DNA of 64,000 nt from Halofilum ochraceum (GTDB taxonomy: Bacteria; Pseudomonadota; Gammaproteobacteria; XJ16; Halofilaceae): contig NZ_LVEG02000001.1 in the NCBI RefSeq assembly GCF_001614315.2, positions 671,969-735,968 of the forward strand. The letters are read 5' to 3'. The notes beneath the pieces were generated by a model that was not told the origin of the DNA, made no database searches, and worked only from the letters and a program-made list of their open reading frames with translations. Position 1 is the first letter of the stretch. Each line of letters begins with the position of its first letter. Shown one piece after another: positions 52,196-61,857 of the stretch. Made by a program: the position numbers and the translations under genes.

Positions 52196-52795
52196 ATGAG
52201 CGAACGCGCGGTCGATCTCGAACTGGTACGGCGGGTCCAGCGGGGCGAGCGCGCCGCGTTCGATCTGCTCGTGCAGAAATACCAGCATCGGATCGCCCAC
52301 TTGATTGCGCGCTACGTGCAGGACACCTCCGAGGTGGAAGACGTGGCCCAGGAGGCATTCATCAAAGCCTATCGCGGACTGGCGAATTTCCGCGGCGAGA
52401 GCGCGTTTTATACCTGGCTGTACCGGATTGCGATCAATACGGCCAAGAACCACCTCGTGTCGGCGGGGCGCCGGGTTCCGGATCAGGGGGTCGACGCGGC
52501 CGATGCGGAACAGTACGACGACGGGGCGCTGTTGCGGGATGCCGATACCCCCGAGCGGACACTGATGACCGGTGAGATCGAACGCACGGTGTACAGCACG
52601 ATCGAATCACTGCCGCCGGAGCTGCGCGAGGCGGTTACCCTGCGTGAAATGGAGGGACTGTCTTACGAGGAGATCGCCGCCGTAATGGATTGTCCGATCG
52701 GCACCGTGCGGTCACGGATATTCCGTGCGCGCGAAGCGATCGATACCGCAATCCGGCCGCTGCTCGATGAGACGGGAAAAAGCGATGACGAGTAA
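52196..52795 (+). CDS. rpoE: ECF RNA polymerase sigma factor RpoE/AlgU
   Basis: A 199-residue extracytoplasmic stress sigma factor. Region 2 holds DLLVQKYQHRIAHLIARYV and EVEDVAQEAFIKAYRGLANF; region 4 ends SYEEIAAVMDCPIGTVRSRIFRAREAI, near-identical to E. coli RpoE. ATG 52196 matches the E. coli N-terminus (MSE...); ATG 52166 is possible. It overlaps rseA by 11 bases. Expected to be held at the membrane by RseA until DegS/RseP-type proteolysis. Confidence 0.97.
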   Translation: MSERAVDLELVRRVQRGERAAFDLLVQKYQHRIAHLIARYVQDTSEVEDVAQEAFIKAYRGLANFRGESAFYTWLYRIAINTAKNHLVSAGRRVPDQGVDAADAEQYDDGALLRDADTPERTLMTGEIERTVYSTIESLPPELREAVTLREMEGLSYEEIAAVMDCPIGTVRSRIFRAREAIDTAIRPLLDETGKSDDE

Positions 52796-53390
52796 AACCG
52801 AATCGATGACGGGTGAGGAAGCGCTTTCGGCGCTGGTCGACGGAGAGCTCGCGGCCCTGCCGCGGAACCGGATGGTCGGACGCCTGATCGAGGATCCGGA
52901 ACTGCAGGCGCGCTGGGCGCGCTACCACGCAAGCCGTGCGAGCTTCGAGGGGGCGGACCCGGGGCTGATCGGCGCCGATTTCAGCCAACGCGTATCGGCC
53001 GCGGTCAGTGCCGAGCCTGCGATCGCGTCGCCCGGCCAGCTGGGCGGCATCCGCCGCGCGCTGTGGGGCCGCGCGGGCGCCGCGGTCGCGGCCGCGGCGG
53101 TCATTGCGACGATCGCCGCGGGCGGGCTGCTCGTATGGCGTGATGGCGTATTCGAGGAACCGGCGCCGGTCGTTGCCGGCGGCGAGCGCGACGCGATCGG
53201 TGTGGCCAGCGGGGACGCGGCGCCGCTCGTGAGCGGGACCTTCGGGGATGGCCTGGCACCGGCCGAACAGGACCGCGTCCGGCAACGCCTCGCCCTCTAT
53301 CTCAACAGCCATAACCGGTTTGCCGATGCCGGGGATATGCCCAACGTGATGCCCAGCAGCCGCCTGGTCGGTTTCAATGCGGAGCGCTGA
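52785..53390 (+). CDS. rseA: Anti-sigma-E factor RseA/MucA
   Basis: A 201-residue single-span membrane protein. Residues 8-60 hold the cytoplasmic sigma-binding domain (EALSALVDGELAALPRNRM), a span near 95-117, and a periplasmic tail that would be sensed by RseB. ATG 52785 overlaps the end of rpoE, and its own end overlaps rseB by 14 bases, so stoichiometric co-translation is expected. The order rpoE-rseA-rseB-mucD matches the Pseudomonas algU-mucA-mucB-mucD operon. Confidence 0.9.
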   Translation: MTSKTESMTGEEALSALVDGELAALPRNRMVGRLIEDPELQARWARYHASRASFEGADPGLIGADFSQRVSAAVSAEPAIASPGQLGGIRRALWGRAGAAVAAAAVIATIAAGGLLVWRDGVFEEPAPVVAGGERDAIGVASGDAAPLVSGTFGDGLAPAEQDRVRQRLALYLNSHNRFADAGDMPNVMPSSRLVGFNAER

Positions 53391-54357
53391 TCCCGGCCTG
53401 CGCTGGTCGCCGCTTGCGGCGGTACTGCTGACGATGCTGCTCACCGGGGCCGCACCCGCCCGGGCGGCGGATGAAGCGGGCGCCTTGCTGATGCGCATGG
53501 CGGCAGCCATGCGCGAGCAGGCCTATGAGGGCACGCTGGTCTACGAGCATGGCGACCGCCTGGAATCGATGGCGATCGTCCACGGCTATATCGACGGTCG
53601 GGAGTATGAGCGTCTGCGCGTGCTCAATGGGGAACCGTTCGAGATCATCCGCGAGGGCGAGAAAGTCACCTGTGTCTGGCCGGCCGAACGCCGAATGCTC
53701 GTGGATCAGCGCCCGGGCGATCTGCTGGCGCCGAAACCGCCACGCGATCTGCGCGCGCTGCCTCCGAATTACCAGGCCGAGCTTGGTGAAACGGCGCGCA
53801 TCGCCGGGCGCGAGTCGCGGATCCTGCGAATCCGGGGCGAGGACCGCTATCGTTACGGCTACCGCATGTGGATCGACACGGAGACCGCGCTGCTGTTGCG
53901 CTCGGACCTGATCGGCCGCGAGGACATGGTGTACGAACGCATCATGTTCACGCACATCGAACCGCTCGACACGGTCGGGCGCGAGCGCTTCCAGCCCTCG
54001 CTGGAGGGCGAGGCGTATAGCCGTCACGGCGATCCGGCGGCGGATTCCACGCGGCTGGAGAATCCGGACTGGAAAGTGACCGATCTGCCGCCTGGATTCC
54101 GTCTGGTCTCCCACCACAACCAGGCCATGCCGCCGCACGGCGAGGCCGTCCAGCACTCGGTTTACACCGACGGTCTTGCGTCGGTGTCGATCTTCGTCGA
54201 GCCGGCGGGCACGGATGCCATGCCGCTGCGCGGCCTGTCGCGCATGGGGGCGGTGCATGCATTCGGACGCGAGGTCGAAGGCCACCAGGTGACGGTCGTG
54301 GGCGAAGTGCCGGCCGCGACCGTCAAGCGGATCGCGCGCGGCGTGCGCCGCCGATGA
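53377..54357 (+). CDS. rseB: Sigma-E regulatory protein RseB/MucB
   Basis: A 326-residue periplasmic protein with a signal peptide (LAAVLLTMLLTGAAPARAAD). It resembles RseB/MucB: a lipoprotein-carrier-like domain with YEGTLVYEHGDRLESMAIVHGY and a C-terminal domain ending in VPAATVKRIARGV. RseB binds the periplasmic part of RseA and blocks its cleavage until off-pathway lipopolysaccharide or outer-membrane protein signals. Overlaps rseA. Confidence 0.95.
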   Translation: MRSADPGLRWSPLAAVLLTMLLTGAAPARAADEAGALLMRMAAAMREQAYEGTLVYEHGDRLESMAIVHGYIDGREYERLRVLNGEPFEIIREGEKVTCVWPAERRMLVDQRPGDLLAPKPPRDLRALPPNYQAELGETARIAGRESRILRIRGEDRYRYGYRMWIDTETALLLRSDLIGREDMVYERIMFTHIEPLDTVGRERFQPSLEGEAYSRHGDPAADSTRLENPDWKVTDLPPGFRLVSHHNQAMPPHGEAVQHSVYTDGLASVSIFVEPAGTDAMPLRGLSRMGAVHAFGREVEGHQVTVVGEVPAATVKRIARGVRRR

Positions 54358-54385
54358 GCACCGGCGACGCGCCGGTATGGCCGCC

Positions 54386-54414
54386 TTCGGGGCCAGCGGT
54401 GCGTGTGCTATGAT
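54386..54414 (+). promoter_or_regulatory. Weak promoter candidate for mucD
   Basis: TTCGGG and TATGAT are 17 bases apart in the 264-bp gap between rseB and mucD. The -35 is poor, and transcription from rpoE may be enough. No other gene is seen in the gap. Confidence 0.3.
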
Positions 54415-54621
54415 CGGAGGCTGTCGGTTGGCTGGCCGACCGGCGGTCTATTGCAGTCGCGCCGGGGACGTCCCCTGAGGGATCGGGAATCGCAGGAGCC
54501 CGGTTCCGTGCGGCGGGAATGGACGGGACGATCCGTTTCCGGGGACCAGTACATCACGCCGATCCTGCCGTCCGAATACGCCGATTCCAGGGTTGATCCC
54601 GCCGGGAGGCCACACACCGTC

Positions 54622-56073
54622 ATGCTGCAGACCGTTTATGCCCGCGCACTCGCCCTGGCCATTTGTCTCCTGGCCGTCCCGGCAACGGCGGTGGCCGAAC
54701 TGCCGGACTTCACGGACCTGGTGGAAGAGCAATATCGCTCGGTGGTGAACATCAGTACCAGCCGGGAGATCGAACCGCAGCGCGGTGGCCTGCCGCCCGG
54801 GTTCGACATGCCCGAACTCGAGGACTCCCCGTTTGGCGATCTGTTCCGGAAGTTCTTCGGCGAACGCGCGCAACCGCGCAGCCGGGATACCGCCTCGCTG
54901 GGATCGGGTTTCATTATTTCGAGCGACGGGTACGTCCTCACCAACGGTCATGTGGTTGCCGAGGCCGACGAGATCATGGTGCGCCTGCACGACCGGCGCC
55001 AGTTCGAGGCCGAGCTGATCGGCACCGACCGGCGCAGCGATGTGGCCCTGTTGAAGATCGACGCCGAGGGGCTGCCGGCGGTGACGGTCGGCGATCCGGA
55101 CGATCTGGAGGTCGGTGAGTGGGTCCTTGCGATCGGGTCGCCGTTCGGGTTTGATCACTCGGTCACCGCGGGCATCGTCAGTGCGAAAGGGCGCAGTCTC
55201 CCGAACGACAACTACGTCCCGTTCATCCAGACCGATGTGGCCATCAACCCCGGCAACTCCGGTGGCCCGCTGTTCAACCTCGATGGCGAGGTGGTCGGAG
55301 TCAACGCCCAGATATTCAGTCGCACCGGCGGTTTCATGGGGCTGTCGTTCGCGATCCCGATTGACGTCGCGGTCGACGTCGCCGACCAGCTGCGGGAAAC
55401 GGGCAAGGTCGCGCGCGGCTGGCTCGGCGTCGTGATCCAGGAGGTGACGCGGGACCTCGCGCAATCCTTCGGCATGGAGCGCGCGCGTGGCGCGCTCGTG
55501 GCGCGGGTGCTGCCGGATTCACCGGCGGCAAAGGCGGGCCTGCGGGTCGGCGACGTGATCGTCGGATTCAATGGCGATGAGGTACCCCGGTCGAGTGCAT
55601 TGCCGCCGATGGTGGGGCAGACCCCGATCGGCTCGAAGGCCGAACTCGACATCGTCCGCGATGGGCAGCGCATGACGCTGCGCGTGACCATAGGTCGCCT
55701 GCCGGGTGAATCCGAACTGGCCGGGTACGGTGCGCCGGACACGGATGGTGACGAGGATCCGCAGAGCGCGCCGCGGGAAGATGCCGGCGAGCGGCTTGGC
55801 ATGCGGGTCGCGCCCGTGAGCGACGCGTTGCGCGAACAGCGCGACCTTGGACCAGGGGGCGTCGAGGTGGTCGAATTGTTGTCCACGCCCGCGGCCGGCA
55901 GCGGGCTCCGCCAGGGTGACGTGATCGTGATGATGAACTCCCGGCCCATCGAGGGCGTCGAGGACTTCGCCCGGCGAGTGGCCGAATTGCCCGGGGGACG
56001 GAGCGTGGCGCTGCTGGTCGAGCGCGACAGCGGGCCGCAGTTTATAGCCATCGAGGTGCCCGAGGCCGAATAA
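54622..56073 (+). CDS. mucD: Periplasmic serine protease DegP/MucD
   Basis: A 483-residue exported chaperone-protease. A signal peptide (ALALAICLLAVPATAVA) precedes the trypsin-like domain with His110 (LTNGHVV), Asp140 (RRSDVALL) and Ser213 (NPGNSGGP), then two PDZ domains (about 265-355 and 385-475). MucD clears misfolded envelope proteins and dampens AlgU signalling in Pseudomonas. ATG 54622 is preferred; upstream in-frame ATGs (54403) add a segment with no signal peptide logic. Its TAA overlaps the next ATG. Confidence 0.95.
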   Translation: MLQTVYARALALAICLLAVPATAVAELPDFTDLVEEQYRSVVNISTSREIEPQRGGLPPGFDMPELEDSPFGDLFRKFFGERAQPRSRDTASLGSGFIISSDGYVLTNGHVVAEADEIMVRLHDRRQFEAELIGTDRRSDVALLKIDAEGLPAVTVGDPDDLEVGEWVLAIGSPFGFDHSVTAGIVSAKGRSLPNDNYVPFIQTDVAINPGNSGGPLFNLDGEVVGVNAQIFSRTGGFMGLSFAIPIDVAVDVADQLRETGKVARGWLGVVIQEVTRDLAQSFGMERARGALVARVLPDSPAAKAGLRVGDVIVGFNGDEVPRSSALPPMVGQTPIGSKAELDIVRDGQRMTLRVTIGRLPGESELAGYGAPDTDGDEDPQSAPREDAGERLGMRVAPVSDALREQRDLGPGGVEVVELLSTPAAGSGLRQGDVIVMMNSRPIEGVEDFARRVAELPGGRSVALLVERDSGPQFIAIEVPEAE

Positions 56074-56324
56074 TGGCGGGGCGTCTGGTTCTGTACACGC
56101 GCGCCCGCTGCGGTCTCTGCGATGAGCTGCTGGCAGGGGCCCGTCCGATCGCCGGGCGGTTCGGTTTCGATATCGACACGGTCGATATCGACCGCGATCC
56201 GGAGCTCGCCCGCCGCTATAACACCGCAATCCCGGTGCTGGAACTCGACGGCACCGAAATCGCCCGTTACCACCTTGACGCGGATGCGCTTGAACGCGCG
56301 CTCGCCACGGCCCCGGATACCTGA
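56073..56324 (+). CDS. Glutaredoxin-like DUF836 protein
   Basis: An 83-residue thioredoxin-fold protein with CGLC (Cys13-Cys16) at the active site and [11 protein letters not shown], which contains the cis-Pro. The family is often found beside lepA. It shares its first base with the mucD stop (TAATG), and its stop overlaps lepA (TGATG), so it is translated in the same unit. Role unknown; thiol-disulfide exchange is inferred. Confidence 0.88.
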   Translation: MAGRLVLYTRARCGLCDELLAGARPIAGRFGFDIDTVDIDRDPELARRYNTAIPVLELDGTEIARYHLDADALERALATAPDT

Positions 56325-58120
56325 TGCAGCAGATCCGCAACTTCTCCATCATCGCCCATATCGACCATGGCAAGTCGACGCTGGCCGATCGGTTCATCGA
56401 GAACTGCAGCCTGCTCACCGAGCGCGAACGCTCGGAGCAGATGCTGGATTCGATGGACCTCGAGCGCGAGCGCGGTATCACGATCAAGGCCCAGGCCGTA
56501 TCGCTGAAGTACACAGCGCGCGATGGTCAGGAGTACCTGCTCAACTTCATCGATACGCCCGGGCACGTCGATTTCTCCTACGAGGTCGCCCGCTCCCTGC
56601 AGGCCTGTGAAGGCGCGTTGCTGGTCGTGGACGCTTCGCAGGGCGTGGAGGCGCAGAGCGTCGCCAATTGCTACACGGCAATCGGACTCGACCTCGAGGT
56701 GATCCCCGTCCTGAACAAGGTCGATCTGCCGGCCGCGGACGCCGACCGCGTGGCCCAGGAGATCGAGGACGTGATCGGCCTGGAGGCGCTCGATGCGGTC
56801 CGTGTATCGGCCAAGACCGGTGTGGGCGTGATCGATCTGCTGGAGCGCCTGGTTCAGCAGGTGCCGCCACCGCAGGGCGATCCGGACGCGCCCACCCAGG
56901 CACTGATCGTCGATTCGTGGTTCGACCAGTACGTCGGCGTCGTCTCGCTGGTGCGGGTTTTTCAGGGGCGCCTGAAATCGGGCGAGAAGATCCAGATGAT
57001 GTCGACCGGGCGGGCTTACCATGTCGATTCGGTCGGCGTGTTCACGCCGCGGCGCGAGTCGCGCGATGCGCTCGAGGTCGGCGAAGTCGGGTTCCTGATC
57101 GCCGGCATCAAGGACATCGACGCGACCAAGGTCGGCGATACGATCACCTCCGCATCGAATCCGGCCCCGGAAATGCTGCCCGGTTTCCGCGAAATCCGGC
57201 CCAACGTGTACACCGGTCTGTTCCCGATCAGTTCCGATGACTACGAGGCGTTCCGTGACGCGCTCGGCAAGCTGCGCCTGAATGATTCGTCGCTGCATTA
57301 CGAACCAGAGGTATCGCAGGCCCTGGGCTTTGGTTTCCGGGTCGGTTTCCTTGGCATGCTCCACATGGAGATCGTCCAGGAGCGGCTGGAACGGGAATAC
57401 GGTCTCGATCTGATCACCACCGCACCGACCGTGGTGTTCGAGGTGCTCACGACGGACAACGAGATCCTCAACGTCCATAACCCGTCCGAACTCCCTGCTG
57501 TCACCTCGATCGCCGAGATCCGTGAACCCGTGGTCGAGGCCAACCTGCTCATGCCGCAGGAGTTCATCGGGGAGGTCATCAAGCTCTGCGTGGAGAAACG
57601 CGGCGTCCAGAAGAATATGGCCTATATCGGCAACCAGGTCTCGATGGTCTACGAGTTGCCGCTTGCCGAGATCGTGCTCGATTTCTTCGATCGCCTGAAG
57701 TCGGTCAGCCGCGGCTATGCCTCGTTCGATTACGAATTCAAGCGATTCGAGACCTCAGATCTCGTACGCCTGGACATCCTGATCAATGGGGACCGCGTCG
57801 ATGCGCTGTCGCTGATCGTGCATCGGGCCAAGAGCCAGCAGCGCGGCCGTGAACTCGTGGATCGTATGCGCGAGATCATCCCGCGCCAGATGTTCGAGGT
57901 CGCCATTCAGGCGGCGATCGGCAACCACATCATCGCGCGTTCCACGGTCAAGGCGATGCGCAAGAACGTCACGGCGAAGTGCTACGGCGGCGACGTCAGC
58001 CGCAAGCGCAAGCTGCTCGAGAAACAGAAAGAAGGCAAGAAGCGGATGAAGCAGGTGGGCAAGGTCGAGATACCCCAGGACGCCTTCCTCGCCGTGTTGC
58101 AGGTCGAGAAAAACCAATAA
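56324..58120 (+). CDS. lepA: Translation elongation factor 4 (LepA)
   Basis: A 598-residue ribosomal GTPase. G1 AHIDHGKST (11-19), G2 RGITIK, G3 DTPGHVDF, G4 NKVD and G5 SAKTG are all visible, followed by domains 2, 3, 5 and the LepA-specific C-terminal domain ([25 protein letters not shown]). LepA helps 30S assembly and elongation under stress. Overlaps the preceding glutaredoxin-like gene by one base and precedes lepB by 63 bp. Confidence 0.98.
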   Translation: MQQIRNFSIIAHIDHGKSTLADRFIENCSLLTERERSEQMLDSMDLERERGITIKAQAVSLKYTARDGQEYLLNFIDTPGHVDFSYEVARSLQACEGALLVVDASQGVEAQSVANCYTAIGLDLEVIPVLNKVDLPAADADRVAQEIEDVIGLEALDAVRVSAKTGVGVIDLLERLVQQVPPPQGDPDAPTQALIVDSWFDQYVGVVSLVRVFQGRLKSGEKIQMMSTGRAYHVDSVGVFTPRRESRDALEVGEVGFLIAGIKDIDATKVGDTITSASNPAPEMLPGFREIRPNVYTGLFPISSDDYEAFRDALGKLRLNDSSLHYEPEVSQALGFGFRVGFLGMLHMEIVQERLEREYGLDLITTAPTVVFEVLTTDNEILNVHNPSELPAVTSIAEIREPVVEANLLMPQEFIGEVIKLCVEKRGVQKNMAYIGNQVSMVYELPLAEIVLDFFDRLKSVSRGYASFDYEFKRFETSDLVRLDILINGDRVDALSLIVHRAKSQQRGRELVDRMREIIPRQMFEVAIQAAIGNHIIARSTVKAMRKNVTAKCYGGDVSRKRKLLEKQKEGKKRMKQVGKVEIPQDAFLAVLQVEKNQ

Positions 58121-58183
58121 TACGCCCGCTGCCGCCGGCGCGGTCCCGACGGGCCGCAAGTGCGCTGACCGGAGAGTGTCAAT

Positions 58184-58987
58184 ATGGGGCTGGATTTCGA
58201 AGTCATCCTTGTACTGGCGACCGCCGTATCGGGCCTGATCTGGGCCATCGATGCCGTGGTGTTCGCCGGTGCCCGGCGCGCGCGATCCATGGAAAAGACC
58301 CATGGTGCCCGCGCGGATGCGATTCCGGATCCAGCGCTGGTCGAATACGCGCGCTCGTTCTTCCCGGTCCTCCTCATCGTGCTGGTGCTGCGGTCGTTCC
58401 TCGCGGAACCGTTCCGTATCCCCTCGCCATCGATGCTGCCGACCCTCGAGGTCGGCGATTTCATCGTGGTGAACAAGCTGTCGTACGGCGTCCGGCTTCC
58501 GGTCACGCATACCGAGATCATCGATACCGGCTCGCCGGATCGCGGCGACGTGGCCGTGTTCCGCTATCCGCGCAAGCCGTCGATCAATTACATCAAGCGG
58601 ATCGTCGGTCTGCCGGGCGATCAGATCGCGTATTACAATCGGCGCCTCTTCATCAACGGCGATCCGGTGCCCATGGAAAAGGTGGGTGAATATCTCCCGG
58701 CGGGCCAGAACCGCGGCGCCGAGCTGCTCGAATTCCACGAGCGGATCGATGGCACGGTGCATTCGGTTCTGCTCGATCCGGATGGTCGCAGCCCCGAGGG
58801 TGAGTTCATCGTTCCCGAAGGACAGTACTTCGTGCTCGGCGACAACCGCGATCACAGCAACGACAGCCGCTCGTGGGGTTATGTCCCTGAGGCCAACCTC
58901 GTCGGTGAGGCCGAATTCATCTGGATGCACTGGGATTGGAACGGCGGTGGGGTAGACTGGTCACGGATCGGCAATGGTATCGAGTGA
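58184..58987 (+). CDS. lepB: Signal peptidase I
   Basis: A 267-residue membrane protease removing signal peptides. Two N-terminal spans flank a cytoplasmic loop; the catalytic Ser83 is in IPSPSMLPTL and the general-base Lys138 in YIKRIVGLPGD, with GDNRDHSNDSRSWGYV near the end. The region between box C and box E is of usual length. Follows lepA, as in most gammaproteobacteria. Confidence 0.97.
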   Translation: MGLDFEVILVLATAVSGLIWAIDAVVFAGARRARSMEKTHGARADAIPDPALVEYARSFFPVLLIVLVLRSFLAEPFRIPSPSMLPTLEVGDFIVVNKLSYGVRLPVTHTEIIDTGSPDRGDVAVFRYPRKPSINYIKRIVGLPGDQIAYYNRRLFINGDPVPMEKVGEYLPAGQNRGAELLEFHERIDGTVHSVLLDPDGRSPEGEFIVPEGQYFVLGDNRDHSNDSRSWGYVPEANLVGEAEFIWMHWDWNGGGVDWSRIGNGIE

Positions 58988-59161
58988 GAGACTGTGAAAG
59001 TATTCTGCGTCGTCGCGAGCGAGTGGCACGGCGAGCCGATTTGGCCGATCATTCGAGAAGCATAGTGGGTCTTATGTGACGAGAAGGATCGGTCAAAGCG
59101 GCCGCCGTGGCGCTTGCGCAGCAGGCGCATGAATACTTTTATAGTCTCTGGGGAGATTGCG

Positions 59162-59524
59162 ATGATCGCGCAACGCCAACGCGGGATGACGATGTGGGCC
59201 ATGCTGGGCGTACTGATCGTCGTCGGCTTCGTATTGCTGGTCGCGGTTCGCCTGACCCCGGTGTATCTGAACTACTGGAGCGTTATTTCAGTCGCAGAGT
59301 CGGTGCAGGAAGATACCCGCAGTGATGATGACATGGCCGAGATCTGGGAGAAGGTGCGCGTGCGCTTCGGTCTGAACAACCTGCGCTCGCTGGAGCCGCG
59401 GGAGGTCATGGATATCCGCCGGCGGGACGGCGGTCTGGAGATCCATGTCAACTATGAGGAACGCCGGCCGCTGCTGGCGAATGTCGAACTCGTGGTGAAT
59501 TTCGACCGCAAGATTTCCCGCTGA
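59162..59524 (+). CDS. DUF4845 membrane protein with pilin-like N-terminus
   Basis: A 120-residue protein starting MIAQRQRGMTMW followed by a single span. The RGMTMWAMLGVLIVVGF stretch looks like a type IV prepilin N-terminus but lacks the Glu5 of true pilins, and the soluble part is the DUF4845 domain. It is conserved between lepB and rnc in many gammaproteobacteria. GGGGAG at 59150-59155 sets ATG 59162; an upstream in-frame ATG 59114 has no site. Function unknown. Confidence 0.85.
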   Translation: MIAQRQRGMTMWAMLGVLIVVGFVLLVAVRLTPVYLNYWSVISVAESVQEDTRSDDDMAEIWEKVRVRFGLNNLRSLEPREVMDIRRRDGGLEIHVNYEERRPLLANVELVVNFDRKISR

Positions 59525-59528
59525 CGCG

Positions 59529-60206
59529 ATGGAACCGATGGAACGAATCGCGCAGGCGCTCGGGCACGACTTTTCCGAGCCGGACCTGTTGCGTGAGGCG
59601 TTGACGCACCGCAGTGCCGGGGCCGCGAACAATGAGCGGCTCGAATTCCTCGGTGATGCGTTGCTGAACAGCATCATCGCGATCGAACTCTACCGCTTGC
59701 GGCCGGCATCGCCGGAGGGCGAACTCAGTCGCCTGCGGGCGGCGCTGGTGCGCGGTGAAACCCTGGCCGGAATCGCCCGCGAGATGGGTCTCGGCGAAGC
59801 CCTCGTGATGGGTGAGGGCGAGCGCAAGAGCGGTGGTCACCGGCGCGCATCGATCCTGGCCGATGCCTTCGAGGCGCTGGTCGGGGCGATGTTCCTGGAC
59901 AGCGATTTCGAGACCGTGCGCGCACGCGTGCTGGCCCTGTTTGCGAGCCGCCTGACGGATCTCCCGAACGCCGACGAACTGAAAGACCCCAAGACGCGCC
60001 TGCAGGAGTATCTTCAGAGTCGTCGCTATTCACCGCCGGCCTACGAGGTCATCGAGGTGACCGGCGCGGACCATGCGCAGCAGTTCACGGTCCGCTGTCG
60101 TATCGAGGCGCTGGACTGTGAACGGCAGGCGACGGCCCGCAGCCGCCGCAAGGCCGAGCAGCAGGCGGCACTGACTTGTCTCGAAGCGCTCGCGCAGCAC
60201 CACTGA
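59529..60206 (+). CDS. rnc: Ribonuclease III
   Basis: A 225-residue double-strand RNA endonuclease that processes rRNA and structured mRNAs. NERLEFLGDALL (35-46) is the family signature with acidic metal ligands; DAFEALVGAMFLD gives the second pair. Residues about 150-222 form the dsRNA-binding domain (DPKTRLQEYLQSRRYSPPAY; RSRRKAEQQAALTCLEAL). Starts four bases after the DUF4845 gene; precedes era. Confidence 0.98.
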   Translation: MEPMERIAQALGHDFSEPDLLREALTHRSAGAANNERLEFLGDALLNSIIAIELYRLRPASPEGELSRLRAALVRGETLAGIAREMGLGEALVMGEGERKSGGHRRASILADAFEALVGAMFLDSDFETVRARVLALFASRLTDLPNADELKDPKTRLQEYLQSRRYSPPAYEVIEVTGADHAQQFTVRCRIEALDCERQATARSRRKAEQQAALTCLEALAQHH

Positions 60207-60232
60207 GAGATCCAATGGTTCGGGAGGAACAC

Positions 60233-61129
60233 GTGAGTCAGACCCGTTTCGGTGTTGTCGCCGTCGTCGGCCGTCCCAACGTGGGCAAATCCACGCTGGT
60301 CAATCGCCTGATCGGCGAACGGCTGTGTATCACCGCGTCACGCCCGCAGACGACCCGCCACCGGATCCTCGGCATCGTGACAGAGGGCGATCTGCAGATC
60401 GCCTTCGTCGACACGCCGGGCCTGCACGGCAATGCGCGCCGGCAACTCAATCGCAGTCTCAACCGCGCCGCGACCGCCGCCATCACGGGGGTCGATGTCG
60501 CGCTGTTCGTCGTCGGTGCCGGGCGCTGGGATGATGACGACGCGCTGGTGCGCGACCGGTTGCGAGAGGCCGGTGTCCCGGTGATCGGGGTGGTCAACCA
60601 GGTCGACCGGATCAAGGACAAGAAAACCCTGCTTCCATTCCTCGAATCCTTTTCCGGACAGCTCGACATGGAGGCGGTCGTGCCGTTGTCCGCATGGACC
60701 GGCGACAATGTCGAGGGCCTGTGGAGCGAACTGCGTGAACGGATTCCCGAGGGCGAGCACCAGTTCGAAGCGGACGACCTGACCGATCGGGACGAACGTT
60801 TCCTGGCGGCTGAACTCATCCGCGAGCAGCTGACGCGCCGCATGGGCCAGGAAGTGCCCTACGCGCTGACGGTATCGATCGACCGCTTCGAGGCGATGGA
60901 GGATGGGCGCACCGGCATCGACGCGATCATCTGGGTGGAGCGCGAAGGCCAGAAGGCCATCGTGATCGGCCGCAGTGGCGAGAGCCTCAAGGCGGTAGGG
61001 TCCAGCGCCCGCCAGGCGATGCAGCGGCTGTTCGGTACCGGGATCCACCTCGAGCTGTGGGTCAAGGTCCGCGCCGACTGGTCCGACGACGCCCGCGCAC
61101 TGCGCCAGTTCGGCTACGAGACGGAATGA
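60233..61129 (+). CDS. era: GTPase Era
   Basis: A 298-residue GTPase that binds 16S rRNA during 30S maturation. G1 GRPNVGKST (13-21), RPQTTRHRI (G2/switch I), DTPGLH (G3), NQVD (G4), and a C-terminal KH domain with KAIVIGRSGESLKAVGSSAR. GTG 60233 is preferred since GGGAGG lies five bases upstream and it gives the E. coli length; ATG 60215 is an alternative. Its stop overlaps recO in ATGA. Confidence 0.97.
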   Translation: MSQTRFGVVAVVGRPNVGKSTLVNRLIGERLCITASRPQTTRHRILGIVTEGDLQIAFVDTPGLHGNARRQLNRSLNRAATAAITGVDVALFVVGAGRWDDDDALVRDRLREAGVPVIGVVNQVDRIKDKKTLLPFLESFSGQLDMEAVVPLSAWTGDNVEGLWSELRERIPEGEHQFEADDLTDRDERFLAAELIREQLTRRMGQEVPYALTVSIDRFEAMEDGRTGIDAIIWVEREGQKAIVIGRSGESLKAVGSSARQAMQRLFGTGIHLELWVKVRADWSDDARALRQFGYETE

Positions 61130-61857
61130 CCCCCGCACGCGGCGAGCTTGGCCGCGGCTACGTTCTGCAGACCCGGCCCTGGCGCAACACCAGCATGCTC
61201 GTGGAGGCCCTGACCGCCGATGCCGGGCGCATCGGCCTGGTCGCGCGCGGCGTGCGCAGCCGCGGTAACCGCACCCGGCCGCTGCTGGAACCATTCCAGC
61301 CGCTGCTGATGGCCTGGACCGGCCGCGGGGAACTGCGGACGCTGACCACGGTGGATGCCGAACGCTGGCGCGCGCCGCCCGCCGGGCGTGCGCTGCTGGC
61401 CGGTTTCTACTGCAGCGAACTGGTCATGCGCCTGCTCGGCCGGGACGACGTCAATCCCGAGGTCTTCGAGGCCTATGACGCGGTGATTACGGCGCTCGCC
61501 GATAACGGGCCGGCGGAACCGGCCCTGCGGCGTTTCGAGATCGAACTGCTGGATGCGCTCGGCTTCGCGCCGCCGCTGGATTGCGATGTGGGTACGGGGG
61601 AACCGGTCCAGCCCGATATCGACTACGATTTCCTCGTCGAGCATGGGCCGGCACCGGCCTATGGACCGGCCGGATCGGAGGCGCTGCGGGTATCGGGTGC
61701 GCACCTGCTTGCGATCGCGCACCGTGAATTCGACGATGCCGATGTACTGCGTTCGGCGCGACGGATTCTACGCGCGAGCCTGGCGCCGCACCTCGGCAGC
61801 CGGCCCCTGAAGAGCCGGGAACTGTACCGTTCGATGTACGGGGGAGGGAGCACATGA
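61126..61857 (+). CDS. recO: DNA repair protein RecO
   Basis: A 243-residue recombination mediator. The N-terminal OB fold (GYVLQTRPWRNTSMLVEALT, FQPLLMAWTGRGELRTLT) and the C-terminal helical domain (FYCSELVMRLLGRDDVNPEVF, LRRFEIELLDALGF) are typical of gammaproteobacterial RecO without a zinc finger. It overlaps era at its start and the DUF455 gene at its end (ATGA twice). Works with RecR, also in this window. Confidence 0.93.
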   Translation: MTPARGELGRGYVLQTRPWRNTSMLVEALTADAGRIGLVARGVRSRGNRTRPLLEPFQPLLMAWTGRGELRTLTTVDAERWRAPPAGRALLAGFYCSELVMRLLGRDDVNPEVFEAYDAVITALADNGPAEPALRRFEIELLDALGFAPPLDCDVGTGEPVQPDIDYDFLVEHGPAPAYGPAGSEALRVSGAHLLAIAHREFDDADVLRSARRILRASLAPHLGSRPLKSRELYRSMYGGGST

